NCBI GenBank assembly: GCA_902787595.1 | Contig: CADAHD010000007.1 | Span: 1 to 26,706 of the forward strand | Source: an uncultured Lachnospiraceae bacterium | GTDB lineage: Bacteria > Bacillota_A > Clostridia > Lachnospirales > Lachnospiraceae | DNA: 26,706 nt | Direction of reading: 5' to 3' | Shown here: piece by piece, positions 16,482 to 24,577 of the stretch | Layout of the letters: each line of letters opens with the position of its first letter | Numbering within the stretch: position 1 is the stretch's first letter | Notes under the pieces: generated by a model | Told to the model about the DNA's origin: nothing | Database searches by the model: none | Seen by the model: the letters and a program-made list of their open reading frames with translations, nothing else | Translations under genes and position numbers: made by a program

Positions 16482-18674
16482 ATGAGTGACATGTTTGACA
16501 TCTTATCATCCATGAAGGGCAGCGACTATACTCTTGAAGAGATCGAGCAGGCCGAAAAGATGATGAAAAAGAACGGCGGCTCTCTTGCCGAGAATCTGGT
16601 AAAGCTTACCGGAAGGCAGGCTACTCTGCCCAAGACCACTTTTTCCAACGGCATAATGGACGCCCTCACCCAGCAGATCAAAGATGTGGGCAGGATGACA
16701 GAGAGCTTAAAGGGCAGCAATAAAAAAGCGGACGCCAGCGTCAGCGCCATGAATGAAACTCTTATGCAGAATTCCGCCATGCTCGATGAGCAGCTTAAAG
16801 AGCTCAACTCCAATCTGGCAAAAGATTTCGGCATAGGCGAGACCAGGTCGGATGGAAGCGTTGTGGCGACGCCTTATGTAAAGAAAAGCGAGGAAGCCGC
16901 AGCTTTGCAGCCGCAGATACTGGAAGGGGAGGACGCGCTGGACGCCTTTAAGGGAATTGCCGATGCCGTGGGAGAAAAAGTATACGGACAGAGCGAGTTC
17001 ATCAAAAAGCTGGTGATCGCTTTTAAACGTCCTTATGTTATGCCGCCCGAAGGCAATAAAGCGAAGAACAGCATCTTTATAAGCGGCAGGAATGATACAG
17101 GAAGGCACTATGCTTTAAGCAGTCTTACGGCTGTGATGAAGGAAAAGAAACTTCTGTCAAGCGATGAGATAACTATCGTGGATCTGGGGCTTTATCCGGA
17201 TGCTGCTATGGAAAAGATCTTCCTTCAGGATATGTATTCCGCTCTTTCCGGAGCTCCGTCCGTTATATTGTTTGAGCGTTTCGAAAACTGCCATCCTTCG
17301 TTCCTGGGGCATATCAGCGATCTGGTAACGGAAGGCAGCTTTAAACTTTCCGAGCGTTATGTATTACAGAACGGTCAGCTGGTAAATGTACAGAATTCGC
17401 TGGCCAGCGAAGCCGTGAGCGCCTTTGATGCAAAGGGAAAATACCTGGTATTTATTACGGAAAAATCCCTGGATAAGGCAGCCGGCATAATGGGCGCGCC
17501 CTTTATCGACGGGCTGGGCGATATCTGCAGGACCGAAGAGCTTGATGAGGAAGCCATCAGAAAGGTGGCAGAGCGCGAGCAGCAGGAACTGCCCGGAAAG
17601 GCAGAGAAGCAGTTCTATTTCAAGATAAGTTTTGATGAAGCTTTCCTGGACTATGCCGTAAGCCGTTCGGAGAAGCAGGCAGGACTTAAGGGCGTTCAGG
17701 ATTTTTATGACAGCGTGCTGCAGGCTCTGGCTCAGGCAAGGCTGGAAGGCGATTACGATAAGGGAACAGAGCTTAAGCTTTTTGTAGAGGAGAACAGGAT
17801 CTATGCGCAAAACGGCGAAGAAAAGATAGATCTTTCTGCACTGCTTCCTTCTGCATACAGAGGAGAGGCGGACGAGATACGCAAAGAGCTTGATGAGATA
17901 GTGGGTCTGACTGAGATAAAGGAATATGTGCTGGGGCTTGAAGAATACTATAAGGTGCAGCAGCGACGCGCAGAGGCCGGTCTTAAGACTGCGGAGCTTT
18001 CCAAGCACATGATATTTACAGGCAGCCCCGGTACAGGAAAGACCACGATAGCGCGTATCATAAGCAAGTATCTCAAGTCCATAGGAGTGCTCTCCGGCGG
18101 ACAGCTCATCGAAGTATCACGCGCCGATCTGGTGGGCCGTTTTGTGGGACATACCGCTCCGCTTACCAATAAGGTCATCGGTTCTGCGATAGGCGGCGTG
18201 CTCTTTATAGATGAGGCGTACAGCTTATACCGCGGTAAAGATGATTCCTTTGGTCTGGAAGCCATAGACACGCTGGTCAAGGGCATAGAGGATAACCGCG
18301 AGAACCTGATAGTTATACTGGCAGGCTATTCCAATGAGATGCAGGAATTTTTGACCTCCAACTCAGGTCTTAAGAGCCGCTTCCCCAATGTTATCAACTT
18401 CCCGGATTATACCGGCGAGGAACTGTTAAAGATAGCCCGCAGCATAGCAAAGAGCAAGGGCTATGTTATCGATGAAGGAGCGGATGCTGCGCTTACCATG
18501 TACTTTAACGGCGTGCAGATGACCCGCGCAGCCGATGCCGGCAACGGCCGACTGGCGCGTAATATGGTGGAGGAAGCTATATTAAACCAGTCCAGACGAC
18601 TGGTGGCAGAGCCCGATGCCGAGATGTCCACGCTTATGCTGTCGGACTTTGACATGGCTGATACGGAAGCTTAA
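16482..18674 (+). CDS. Two-module AAA+ ATPase, CbxX/SpoVK-type C-terminal module
   Basis: This 730-residue protein starts with a helical segment (about 1-130). A first AAA-like module (about 155-400) resembles the ClpA/ClpB second ring (VGEKVYGQSEFIKKL, VTEGSFKLSERYVLQNGQLV). Its Walker A is degraded to GRNDTGRHY and its Walker B to ILFERFE, so it should not hydrolyse ATP. The second module (about 475-720) is a full CbxX/CfqX/SpoVK AAA: GSPGTGKTT at about 513, GGVLFIDEAYSL at about 571, ILAGY at about 613, and the arginine-finger segment SRFPNVINFPDY. A strong GGAGGG precedes ATG 16482. It is the last gene before the terminator at 18696. It may remodel a partner complex at the membrane, but the substrate is unknown. 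Confidence 0.9.
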   Translation: MSDMFDILSSMKGSDYTLEEIEQAEKMMKKNGGSLAENLVKLTGRQATLPKTTFSNGIMDALTQQIKDVGRMTESLKGSNKKADASVSAMNETLMQNSAMLDEQLKELNSNLAKDFGIGETRSDGSVVATPYVKKSEEAAALQPQILEGEDALDAFKGIADAVGEKVYGQSEFIKKLVIAFKRPYVMPPEGNKAKNSIFISGRNDTGRHYALSSLTAVMKEKKLLSSDEITIVDLGLYPDAAMEKIFLQDMYSALSGAPSVILFERFENCHPSFLGHISDLVTEGSFKLSERYVLQNGQLVNVQNSLASEAVSAFDAKGKYLVFITEKSLDKAAGIMGAPFIDGLGDICRTEELDEEAIRKVAEREQQELPGKAEKQFYFKISFDEAFLDYAVSRSEKQAGLKGVQDFYDSVLQALAQARLEGDYDKGTELKLFVEENRIYAQNGEEKIDLSALLPSAYRGEADEIRKELDEIVGLTEIKEYVLGLEEYYKVQQRRAEAGLKTAELSKHMIFTGSPGTGKTTIARIISKYLKSIGVLSGGQLIEVSRADLVGRFVGHTAPLTNKVIGSAIGGVLFIDEAYSLYRGKDDSFGLEAIDTLVKGIEDNRENLIVILAGYSNEMQEFLTSNSGLKSRFPNVINFPDYTGEELLKIARSIAKSKGYVIDEGADAALTMYFNGVQMTRAADAGNGRLARNMVEEAILNQSRRLVAEPDAEMSTLMLSDFDMADTEA

Positions 18675-18695
18675 AACCTTTAATACTGTTGTTTT

Positions 18696-18735
18696 AAAGG
18701 AGCCTGTTTGTCATGAACAGGCCCCTTTTATTTAT
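18696..18735 (+). terminator. Intrinsic terminator ending the polysaccharide operon
   Basis: A 13-bp stem (AAAGGAGCCTGTT 18696-18708 with AACAGGCCCCTTT 18716-18728, one A-C mismatch) encloses a 7-nt loop and is followed by a T-rich run (TTATTTAT). It lies 22 bp after the AAA+ gene and probably ends the transcript that contains rfbBAC. Confidence 0.85.
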
Positions 18736-18799
18736 ATCTCAGAGCCGGCAGGGGGGCATAAATGTAAAAAAATGCTTTTTTTAAAGATAAATATTCAAT

Positions 18800-18827
18800 T
18801 TGTTTAAAATAAAGAGTGATATATTAT
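18800..18827 (+). promoter_or_regulatory. Candidate sigma-A promoter for the GH8 gene
   Basis: TTGTTT (18800-18805) and TATTAT (18822-18827) are spaced by 16 bp in an AT-rich stretch between the operon terminator and the GH8 gene. The -35 match is weak, so this is a candidate only. A GGACC-CGGC-GGTCC hairpin (18860-18873) lies in the predicted leader, about 20 bp before the ribosome binding site. Confidence 0.45.
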
Positions 18828-18905
18828 TGAGTATGCTGGGTAACATGGCTGATCATACGGGACCCGGCGGTCCGCGTATTTATATATTTATAAGGAGGGG
18901 AAGAT

Positions 18906-20015
18906 ATGCGCAGGATGTATCCGAATATGTTTTCGAGGATAGGGATAAGCGATGAAGCCGTATATGAAAGGATCATCAGCTGCTTTGAGACTATCTTTTT
19001 TGATCCGGAAGAGAATTTTTATCACGAGACCGATCCCGACAGCTCGTGCATGGTCGATACCGGAAATATAGACGCCAGAACGGAAGGCATGAGCTACGGC
19101 ATGATGATGTGCGTGCAGATGGACCGTAAGGATCTGTTCGATAAGCTATGGCAGTTTTCCAAGCGCTATATGTATCACGACAGCGGCAAGTATAAAGGAT
19201 ACTTTGCATGGTCTGTCGATCTGAACGGAAAGCACAACGCTGAGGGGCCGGCTCCCGACGGAGAGGAATATTATGCCATGGCTCTTTTTATGGCATCGTC
19301 ACGCTGGGGCAACGGTCAGGGCATATTTGATTACGAGTCAGAGGCAAAAGAGATACTTCGCCACTGCGTTCATCAGGATGAAATGATCGTGGACGGCAGA
19401 GCCATGTGGGACAGGGGCAATCATCTGATACGCTTTGTGCCCGAGGCAGATTATTCCGATCCCAGCTATCATCTGCCGCATTTTTACGAAGTTTTTGGAG
19501 AGCGCGCCGATGAAATGGATCGTGAATTCTGGAAGGAGGCCGCAGAAGCTTCACGTTCTTATATAGCTATCAGCGCGCATCCGCATACAGGTATGTGCGC
19601 CGAATATGCGGAGTATGACGGAACGCCTGTATTCAGATTCCGTAAAGACTTCGGCTTTTATTCGGATGCTTATCGCGTGGCGATGAACATTGCTCTGGAT
19701 ACGCTCTGGTACGGACGGCGTGAGGAGACCGCCGCAGTTGCTACGCATCTGCAGGATTTCTTTTACGGCATTGCGCCCGAAGATTACAAGGCTTATCAGA
19801 TAGACGGCACGCCTACGCAGGTGCCTGCGATGCATCCCGTTGCCATCACGGCTACGCTGGCTGCTGCATCAATAGCTTCCGACAGCGCTCATGCCGATGA
19901 ATATCTGCGGGCCTTTTGGGATACCCCGCTGCGCAAGGGTGAGCGCCGTTATTACGATAACTGTCTGTATTTCTTCTGTCTGCTGATGCTGGGCGGCGTG
20001 TACAGAGTGTATTAA
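18906..20015 (+). CDS. GH8 reducing-end xylose-releasing exo-oligoxylanase
   Basis: The 369-residue protein matches the GH8 Rex subgroup (EC 3.2.1.156), which releases xylose from the reducing end of xylo-oligosaccharides by inversion. The typical DARTEGMSYGMMM segment carries the catalytic acid (Glu60), and DFGFYSDAYRVAMN contains the probable base (Asp254). YFAWSVDLNGK, PAPDGEEYYAMALF and HPVAITATLAA are other family segments. There is no signal peptide or membrane segment, so it acts inside the cell on imported oligosaccharides. A very strong AAGGAGGGG (18893-18901) precedes the ATG. It stands alone, bounded by the operon terminator upstream and the repeat array downstream, without transporter or xylosidase partners. 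This suggests a xylan-using gut or rumen organism. Glu and Asp assignments are by motif only. Confidence 0.93.
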   Translation: MRRMYPNMFSRIGISDEAVYERIISCFETIFFDPEENFYHETDPDSSCMVDTGNIDARTEGMSYGMMMCVQMDRKDLFDKLWQFSKRYMYHDSGKYKGYFAWSVDLNGKHNAEGPAPDGEEYYAMALFMASSRWGNGQGIFDYESEAKEILRHCVHQDEMIVDGRAMWDRGNHLIRFVPEADYSDPSYHLPHFYEVFGERADEMDREFWKEAAEASRSYIAISAHPHTGMCAEYAEYDGTPVFRFRKDFGFYSDAYRVAMNIALDTLWYGRREETAAVATHLQDFFYGIAPEDYKAYQIDGTPTQVPAMHPVAITATLAAASIASDSAHADEYLRAFWDTPLRKGERRYYDNCLYFFCLLMLGGVYRVY

Positions 20016-20029
20016 ACTGCCGGCGGAAA

Positions 20030-20363
20030 TGCGACCACAGAATTTAAGGGCTTCATGTGGTCCAAATCGCAGAAAGTGGAAATGCGACCACAGAATTTAA
20101 GGGCTTCATGTGGTCCAAATCGCAAAAAGTGGAAATGCGACCACAGAATGCAAAGCAAATATGTGGTCCAAAATAGAAAAAGTGGAATTGCGACCACAGA
20201 ATGCAAGGCAAACATGTGGTCCAAATTGCAGAAACAGCGAATGCGACCACAGAATATAAAGCAAACATGTGGTCCAAATCGCAAAAAGTGGAATTGCGAC
20301 CACAGAATGCAAGGCAAACATGTGGTCCAAAATAGAAAAAGTGGGATTGCGACCACAAACCAT
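20030..20363. repeat. 53-bp-period array of inverted GACCACA/TGTGGTC half-sites
   Basis: The 385-bp gap between the GH8 gene and the ABC exporter is mostly filled by a tandem array. Left half-sites GACCACA start at 20033, 20086, 20139, 20192, 20245, 20298 and 20351. Right half-sites TGTGGTC start at 20056, 20109, 20162, 20215, 20268 and 20321. The period is exactly 53 bp, and all thirteen half-sites are perfect. The conserved cores are GCGACCACAGAAT (the last unit departs after GACCACA) and ATGTGGTCCAAA, and the segments between vary. It is not a CRISPR array, because nothing behaves as a unique spacer. Open frames on both strands here are a by-product of the repeat. Confidence 0.95.
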
Positions 20364-20400
20364 AAGCACCCCAAGAAAATAAACACAAAGGAAAGTAATC

Positions 20401-21060
20401 ATGGATGTTTTGAAATTTGGATTTAAATACTGGAAGAGAAATCTTCCGTTGTCGATACTGGCAAAGCTGATAAGCCTGCTGGCGCTTAGCGCGGACCTGG
20501 CGCTGCCGCTGATATCGGCCATGTTCATCAACTGCTGTCTGAATTACGAAAGCATAGAAGAAGACAGTCCCCTGTACTTTCTGGTGGACGGGCGCTTTGG
20601 TGAGATACACAGCATGCAGCTTTTCTTGAGTCTTGCAGGGATATTTATGGGGCTCTTACTTACCAAGCTGGGGCTGGTATATGTGCGTAATCTGATCAAC
20701 CAGCACCTGGGACTTAATCTTGAGAGCGATCTGCGTTATGCCACTTTTGACAAGCTGATGCAGCTCGACAGTGAGACGGTTTCCAAATACAATACCGGCG
20801 AACTCCTTACAACGATCAACTCCGATACCATCATGTTTAAGGAACTGTTCTGCCGCATCATTCCCAATACTTTTGACAGTATCTTTGTGCTTACGGCATC
20901 TATCGTGATACTGGCCCGGATAAACTTAAGACTTCTGTGGATACCGCTGATACTTACGCCGGTATTTGCCGTAGCGCTGCTCAGATTCCGCAAAAAGGCA
21001 AAAGAGAACTTCATGAACATCAGAAGTTCAAATGCAGTCTTACCGTTTCCGAAAATGTAA
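20401..21060 (+). pseudogene. ABC exporter subunit A, transmembrane half (frameshifted)
   Basis: This is the first part of a fused permease-ATPase exporter of the MsbA/multidrug type. It covers the N terminus and the first transmembrane helices (LSILAKLISLLALSADLALPLISAMFI, FLSLAGIFMGLLLTKLGLVYV) and an intracellular-loop segment (LRYATFDKLMQLDSETVSKYNTGELLTTINSD). An AAAGGAAAG site (20389-20397) precedes ATG 20401. After RFRKKAKENFMNIRSSNA (about nt 21040) the frame turns into a short unrelated tail and stops at 21060, while the family's next segment (LTVSENVSAVRLIRAF) continues in the -1 frame. One base appears to be missing between about 21030 and 21046. It could be a real inactivating mutation or an assembly error. 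Confidence 0.85.
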
Positions 21061-22220
21061 GCGCCGTAAGACTGATAAGGGCCTTCACGAACGAAGAAGT
21101 GGAGAAGAAAAAGTTTAACGAGACCAATGATGCGCTTAAGGATGCATATCTTAAGCAGGTTGGCCTGTCCGCGCGTTTCGAAGCGGCGTTTTCTATTATC
21201 CGTCAGGTAGCTTATATTGGAAGCGTGGCAGTCAGCGCGGTGCTGGTAATGCAGGGACAGCTGCTGATCGGCTATCTGGTATCCGCGACGGAGTACGTAA
21301 ACCGTATCATGAACTATGTAACGCTTATCAATAATACGATCTTCCAGATGCAGCAGCAGCTGGTATCCGGACAGAAGATGATGAAGTTTATGGAAACCGA
21401 AAGCCGCATACCCGACGGAAGCGAAGAGGTGCCTGCATCCGAAGGCATCGATATCACCATCCGCAATGCTTCCATGGTGCTGGATGAGAGACAGATGCTG
21501 TCGGATATAAATGTGGATATCCCCAGGGGCAAGCGCATCGGCATAGTGGGCGGTACCGGCAGCGGCAAGAGTCTTTTGCTGGAATCGCTGATACGTATAC
21601 ATGACATGACTTCCGGAAGCATAGAGCTCAACGGCAAAGACATACGTGAATATACGCTGGAATCCTTAAGGGACAAGTTCTCCTATGTGTTCCAGGATGT
21701 GTTCCTGTTTTCAAATACCATAGACAGCAATATCGCTTTCCCTCATCCTACGATAGCGGATGAGAAGATAAAGGAAGCCGCATATCATGCGCAGGCTGCC
21801 GGCTTTATCAAAAGCCTTGAAGACGGATATGACACCATCGTGGGTGAGCGCGGGTTCGGGCTTTCAGGCGGACAGAAGCAGCGTATATCCATTGCCAGGG
21901 CGCTGCTCAAGAATTCGCCCGTGCTGGTGCTGGATGATTCCACCTCTGCGCTGGATGTTTCAACAGAGCGCAAACTGCTCAAATCTATTAAAGAAAACTA
22001 TCCTGATAAGACGCTGATAATATCTGCGCACCGCATGAGCTCCGTGGCCGACTGTGACGAGATACTCTATCTGCAGGACGGACGCATAACCGAGCGCGGC
22101 ACCTTTGATGAACTGATAAAACTCAACGGACACTTTGCGGCGATCTGGCATTCGCAGCAGGCGATGCAGAAGGATATAGTAGACGAAAACGTAAAGATCG
22201 GAGCGGAAGATCATGGCTAA
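20937..22220 (+). pseudogene. ABC exporter subunit A, remaining helices and ATPase half
   Basis: This is the continuation of the frameshifted exporter; meaningful sequence begins at about 21043. It has the last transmembrane helices, then an ATPase with Walker A GGTGSGKS (about nt 21549), the Q-loop segment FSYVFQDVFLF, signature LSGGQKQR (about 21860), Walker B VLVLDDSTSALD (about 21922) and the switch His in ISAHRMSS. The residue after the Walker B Asp is Asp instead of the catalytic Glu. That is typical of the degenerate site in heterodimeric exporters. The GTG at 20937 lies inside the first half and has no reason to be a natural start. The end overlaps the next subunit gene by 8 bp, as expected for a coupled pair. 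Confidence 0.85.
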
Positions 22221-23976
22221 GAGAAATACATATTTTGAAGATGAAAAGATAGAAAAAAAGATCGACCTAAAGCAGTTCGGACGCATATTAAGCTATATAC
22301 TGCCTTATAAAAAGATCTTCATACTTGTGCTCTTTTTGATGGGAGTATCTTCGGTGATAGGACTTATCAGCCCGCTGCTTCTTCGCGCGATAATCAACAA
22401 AGTCACGGTTGATGCGGACATGCGGATGCTTGGCATGATAATCGGGGTGATGGCTTTTATAGCGCTTACGGAAATAACCATCACCTATCTGCATCAGACG
22501 CTTATGGGAAAACTGGGGCACAGCGTTATCGCGGTGATCAGGCAGGATATTTTTTACAAACTGCAGGAACTGCCTTTTGAATACTTTGATTCCAAACCCG
22601 ACGGAAAGATAGTGGTCAGGGTTACGGACTACGTAAACGACCTGGCAAACTTCTTTACCAACTTTGTGCTGATGCTGATCACCTATGTTTTGAAGATAGC
22701 GGTGGTGACATTCTTTATGCTTTCGCTCTCACCGCAGCTCACACTGGTGGTGTTCATTACAGTGGTGCCGATGATGATACTGGTGCTCATGCTGCGCAAG
22801 GTGATAGGTAAGCTTTTTGCAAAGCTGCGCGCAAAGAACTCCAACCGTACGGCCTTCCTGTTAGAGACCATAATGGGTGAGAAGATAATCAAGAGCAATA
22901 ACCGCAGCAGTCTGAATCATGAGATCTATGTGGATGTCCATACACAGTGCGTAAAACAGTGGTTTCAGATATTCATGCGTAACGAGTTAAACGGACCCAT
23001 CGTGGATCTGTTCTGGAACCTGGGAACTTTAGGGCTTTATGGCATGGCATTAAGCCTGATACTGAGCGGTAACAGCCTGATGAGCGCCGGAACGGTTGTG
23101 GCATTTTCGGCCTACATGACGCAGTTCTCCGGGCCGCTTACGCAGATAGCCGTTATCATACAGCAGCTGGCGCAGGTGACTTCAAACCTGGAGCAGGTAT
23201 TCGATACCATAAACGCTCCTGTCGATATCGCCGATGAGAGTGATGCCATTAACTTAACGGATGTAAAAGGAAAAGTTGATTTTAATGACGTGACCTTCTG
23301 TTATGAAGAGGACGTGCCCATACTCGAGCATTTTGATCTGCATGTGGAGCCGGGCCAGACCATAGCATTAGTAGGCCCTACGGGCGCCGGCAAGACTACG
23401 GTCATCAATCTGGTTACGCGTTTTTATGATGTGCAGAAGGGTAATGTAGCGATCGACGGACACGATGTGCGCGATCTGACGCTCAAATCCTTAAGGAACA
23501 AAGTGGGTGTGCTGATGCAGGACCCCTTCCTGTTTAAGGGCAGCATTATCGAGAATATCCGCTACGGCCGCCCGGAGGCTACGGATGAGGAGTGCATCGA
23601 AGCTGCGCATATAATACATGCGGATAAGTTCATCGAATCCCTGCCGGATGGTTATAATACCGTACTGGAGGAACGCGGAGCCGGTCTGTCGGCCGGGCAG
23701 CGCCAGCTTATCAGCTTTGCCAGGATAGTGCTCAAGAATCCGCCTGTGGTGATATTGGACGAGGCTACCAGCGCTATTGACACAGAAACCGAGAAGCTGA
23801 TACAGGAAGCTCTGGAGACGCTCCTTAAGGGCAAGACGGCTTTTATAGTGGCGCACAGGCTTTCCACAATAAGGAATGCCGACCGCATACTCTACATTGC
23901 CGATAAGGGCATAGCAGAGTCCGGTACCCATGAGGAACTGATGGCGAAGAAGGGGCTGTATTATGCGCTGAACTGA
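22213..23976 (+). CDS. ABC exporter subunit B (permease-ATPase fusion)
   Basis: This is a complete 587-residue half-transporter with six predicted helices (about 30-325) and a C-terminal ATPase (about 350-587). Motifs are Walker A GPTGAGKTT (about 388), VGVLMQDPFLF, a slightly altered signature LSAGQRQLISFAR, Walker B VVILDEATSA with the catalytic Glu, and switch His in AHRLSTIRNADRI. The partner's Asp-for-Glu change and this non-standard signature would both fall in the same, degenerate, ATP site of a heterodimer of the BmrCD/TM287-288 type. The substrate cannot be inferred; drugs, peptides or lipids are exported by relatives. The start overlaps the previous gene by 8 bp. If the partner is truly broken, this subunit may be non-functional. 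Confidence 0.95.
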   Translation: MAKRNTYFEDEKIEKKIDLKQFGRILSYILPYKKIFILVLFLMGVSSVIGLISPLLLRAIINKVTVDADMRMLGMIIGVMAFIALTEITITYLHQTLMGKLGHSVIAVIRQDIFYKLQELPFEYFDSKPDGKIVVRVTDYVNDLANFFTNFVLMLITYVLKIAVVTFFMLSLSPQLTLVVFITVVPMMILVLMLRKVIGKLFAKLRAKNSNRTAFLLETIMGEKIIKSNNRSSLNHEIYVDVHTQCVKQWFQIFMRNELNGPIVDLFWNLGTLGLYGMALSLILSGNSLMSAGTVVAFSAYMTQFSGPLTQIAVIIQQLAQVTSNLEQVFDTINAPVDIADESDAINLTDVKGKVDFNDVTFCYEEDVPILEHFDLHVEPGQTIALVGPTGAGKTTVINLVTRFYDVQKGNVAIDGHDVRDLTLKSLRNKVGVLMQDPFLFKGSIIENIRYGRPEATDEECIEAAHIIHADKFIESLPDGYNTVLEERGAGLSAGQRQLISFARIVLKNPPVVILDEATSAIDTETEKLIQEALETLLKGKTAFIVAHRLSTIRNADRILYIADKGIAESGTHEELMAKKGLYYALN

Positions 23977-23978
23977 TA
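23930..23978 (+). repeat. 3' end of the ABC exporter gene, left copy of a 49-bp direct repeat
   Basis: This stretch encodes the exporter's C-terminal residues (EELMAKKGLYYALN) and stop. It recurs at 26390-26438 with three mismatches, all at third codon positions (Glu to Asp once, two silent Tyr changes). Confidence 0.93.
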
Positions 23979-23990
23979 TAAGGGGCGGCA

Positions 23991-24197
23991 GTGAAGTCCG
24001 ATGGGAAAGTTAAGGTATCGGTAGGCGGGACTGTCATGAGCGTGGATACCATACTGATCAGAATGGCCCAGCTCAGCAGAAGAAAGCAGGTACTGGACCA
24101 GATGAGCAAAACCCTGCCTAAATCCCGCGTAGAATCAAGGGGATACTACGGCAGAAACGATACTCCCGAATACTGTTACACCAATTATGATCCTTAG
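23991..24197 (+). CDS. Small hypothetical protein, 68 aa
   Basis: This short gene starts with GTG at 23991, five bases after AAGGGG (23980-23985) and 14 bp after the exporter stop, so it may be read from the same transcript. The product has a short beta-like N terminus (KVKVSVGGTVMSVD), a helical middle (ILIRMAQLSRRKQVLDQMSKTL) and a Tyr/Asn-rich tail (YYGRNDTPEYCYTNYDP). Base composition and codon use resemble the polysaccharide genes rather than the AT-rich DNA that follows. I do not recognise a family. There is no signal peptide or membrane segment, so it should be cytoplasmic. Confidence 0.6.
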   Translation: MKSDGKVKVSVGGTVMSVDTILIRMAQLSRRKQVLDQMSKTLPKSRVESRGYYGRNDTPEYCYTNYDP

Positions 24198-24297
24198 CAG
24201 GTAAAAAAGATTTTGAGACAGTATTGGTTATATAGGGGGGTAGATCCCATAAACAAATCCCATGAATATTGAGATGACTATTATCTTGTTTTTAATG

Positions 24298-24324
24298 AAA
24301 AAGACCGTCATGTGACGGTCTTTT
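24298..24324 (-). terminator. Hairpin terminator overlapping the stop of the small minus-strand gene
   Basis: AAAAGACCGTCA (24299-24310) and TGACGGTCTTTT (24313-24324) pair perfectly and have A/T runs on both sides, so it could work in both directions. On the minus strand the TGA stop (24308-24310) is part of the stem, so the last codons double as terminator. It also faces incoming + strand transcription from the ABC exporter side. Confidence 0.8.
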
Positions 24325-24493
24325 CCGGTTGCTCCTCTACCCACATTTCAAAAAGCGAATTAAAAGAAAGAATAATCTCTTTTTTTTCTACATCGCTAAG
24401 GTTTTTATTATAATAGAGGGCAATGTTTTCGCTGATAACAATTGCACTCTTAATGCTGTCGGGTAGAAAAGCTTCGTTAATAAATGCTCGCAT
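24308..24493 (-). CDS. Small hypothetical protein, 61 aa
   Basis: On the minus strand, ATG at 24493 is preceded by AAGGAGGGG with a 6-nt spacing, one of the best ribosome binding sites in the window. The gene ends in its own hairpin terminator, so it is likely real. The product begins MRAFINEAFLPDSIKSAIVI, has an acidic helical middle (LSDVEKKEIILSFNSLFEMW) and no membrane segment. I do not recognise the family. The AT-rich composition and opposite orientation set it apart from the exporter operon. The stub of an XRE-type regulator lies upstream on the same strand, so it may once have been part of a small regulator or toxin-antitoxin-like unit (speculative). Confidence 0.65.
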   Translation of the reverse strand: MRAFINEAFLPDSIKSAIVISENIALYYNKNLSDVEKKEIILSFNSLFEMWVEEQPEKTVT

Positions 24494-24511
24494 AGAATGC
24501 CCCTCCTTTAT

Positions 24512-24546
24512 GAAATAAGTATTCTCGTGACGAAAGTGATTATTTC
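24512..24546. promoter_or_regulatory. 35-nt imperfect dyad before the small minus-strand gene
   Basis: The sequence is a dyad centred on 24529 with outer arms GAAATAA/TTATTTC and a CGT-G-ACG centre. By eye, 12 of 17 positions pair by Watson-Crick rules, with two further G-T pairs. It lies directly upstream of the ribosome binding site of the 61-residue gene, so it may be an operator or a leader hairpin. Confidence 0.5.
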
Positions 24547-24548
24547 GC

Positions 24549-24577
24549 TCGGAAAGGGCGGCTGGATTACCTCCTTA
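24549..24577 (+). other. Segment resembling the 3' end of 16S rRNA (anti-Shine-Dalgarno region)
   Basis: Over 29 nt this matches the Firmicute 16S rRNA 3' terminus as I recall it at 25 positions, including GGCTGGAT, ACCTCCTT and the preceding TCGGAA. The upstream 16S sequence is not recognisable, so it is not an rRNA gene. On the minus strand it reads AAGGAGGTAATCCAGCCGCC, an unusually long anti-SD complement, but no start codon follows at a usable distance. Confidence 0.5.

Noticed and set aside
20030..20363. CRISPR array
   Set aside because: The segments between conserved cores are themselves similar from unit to unit, the repeats are inverted pairs, and no cas gene is nearby.
20012..20610. 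Open frames of 123-185 residues on both strands over the repeat array
   Set aside because: A 53-bp unit without stops stays open as it cycles through all three frames; the overlapping frames on both strands show it is a repeat artefact, not a protein family.
24549..24577. Ribosome binding site for a minus-strand gene
   Set aside because: The AAGGAGG is excellent, but no ATG, GTG or TTG follows at a usable distance on that strand.
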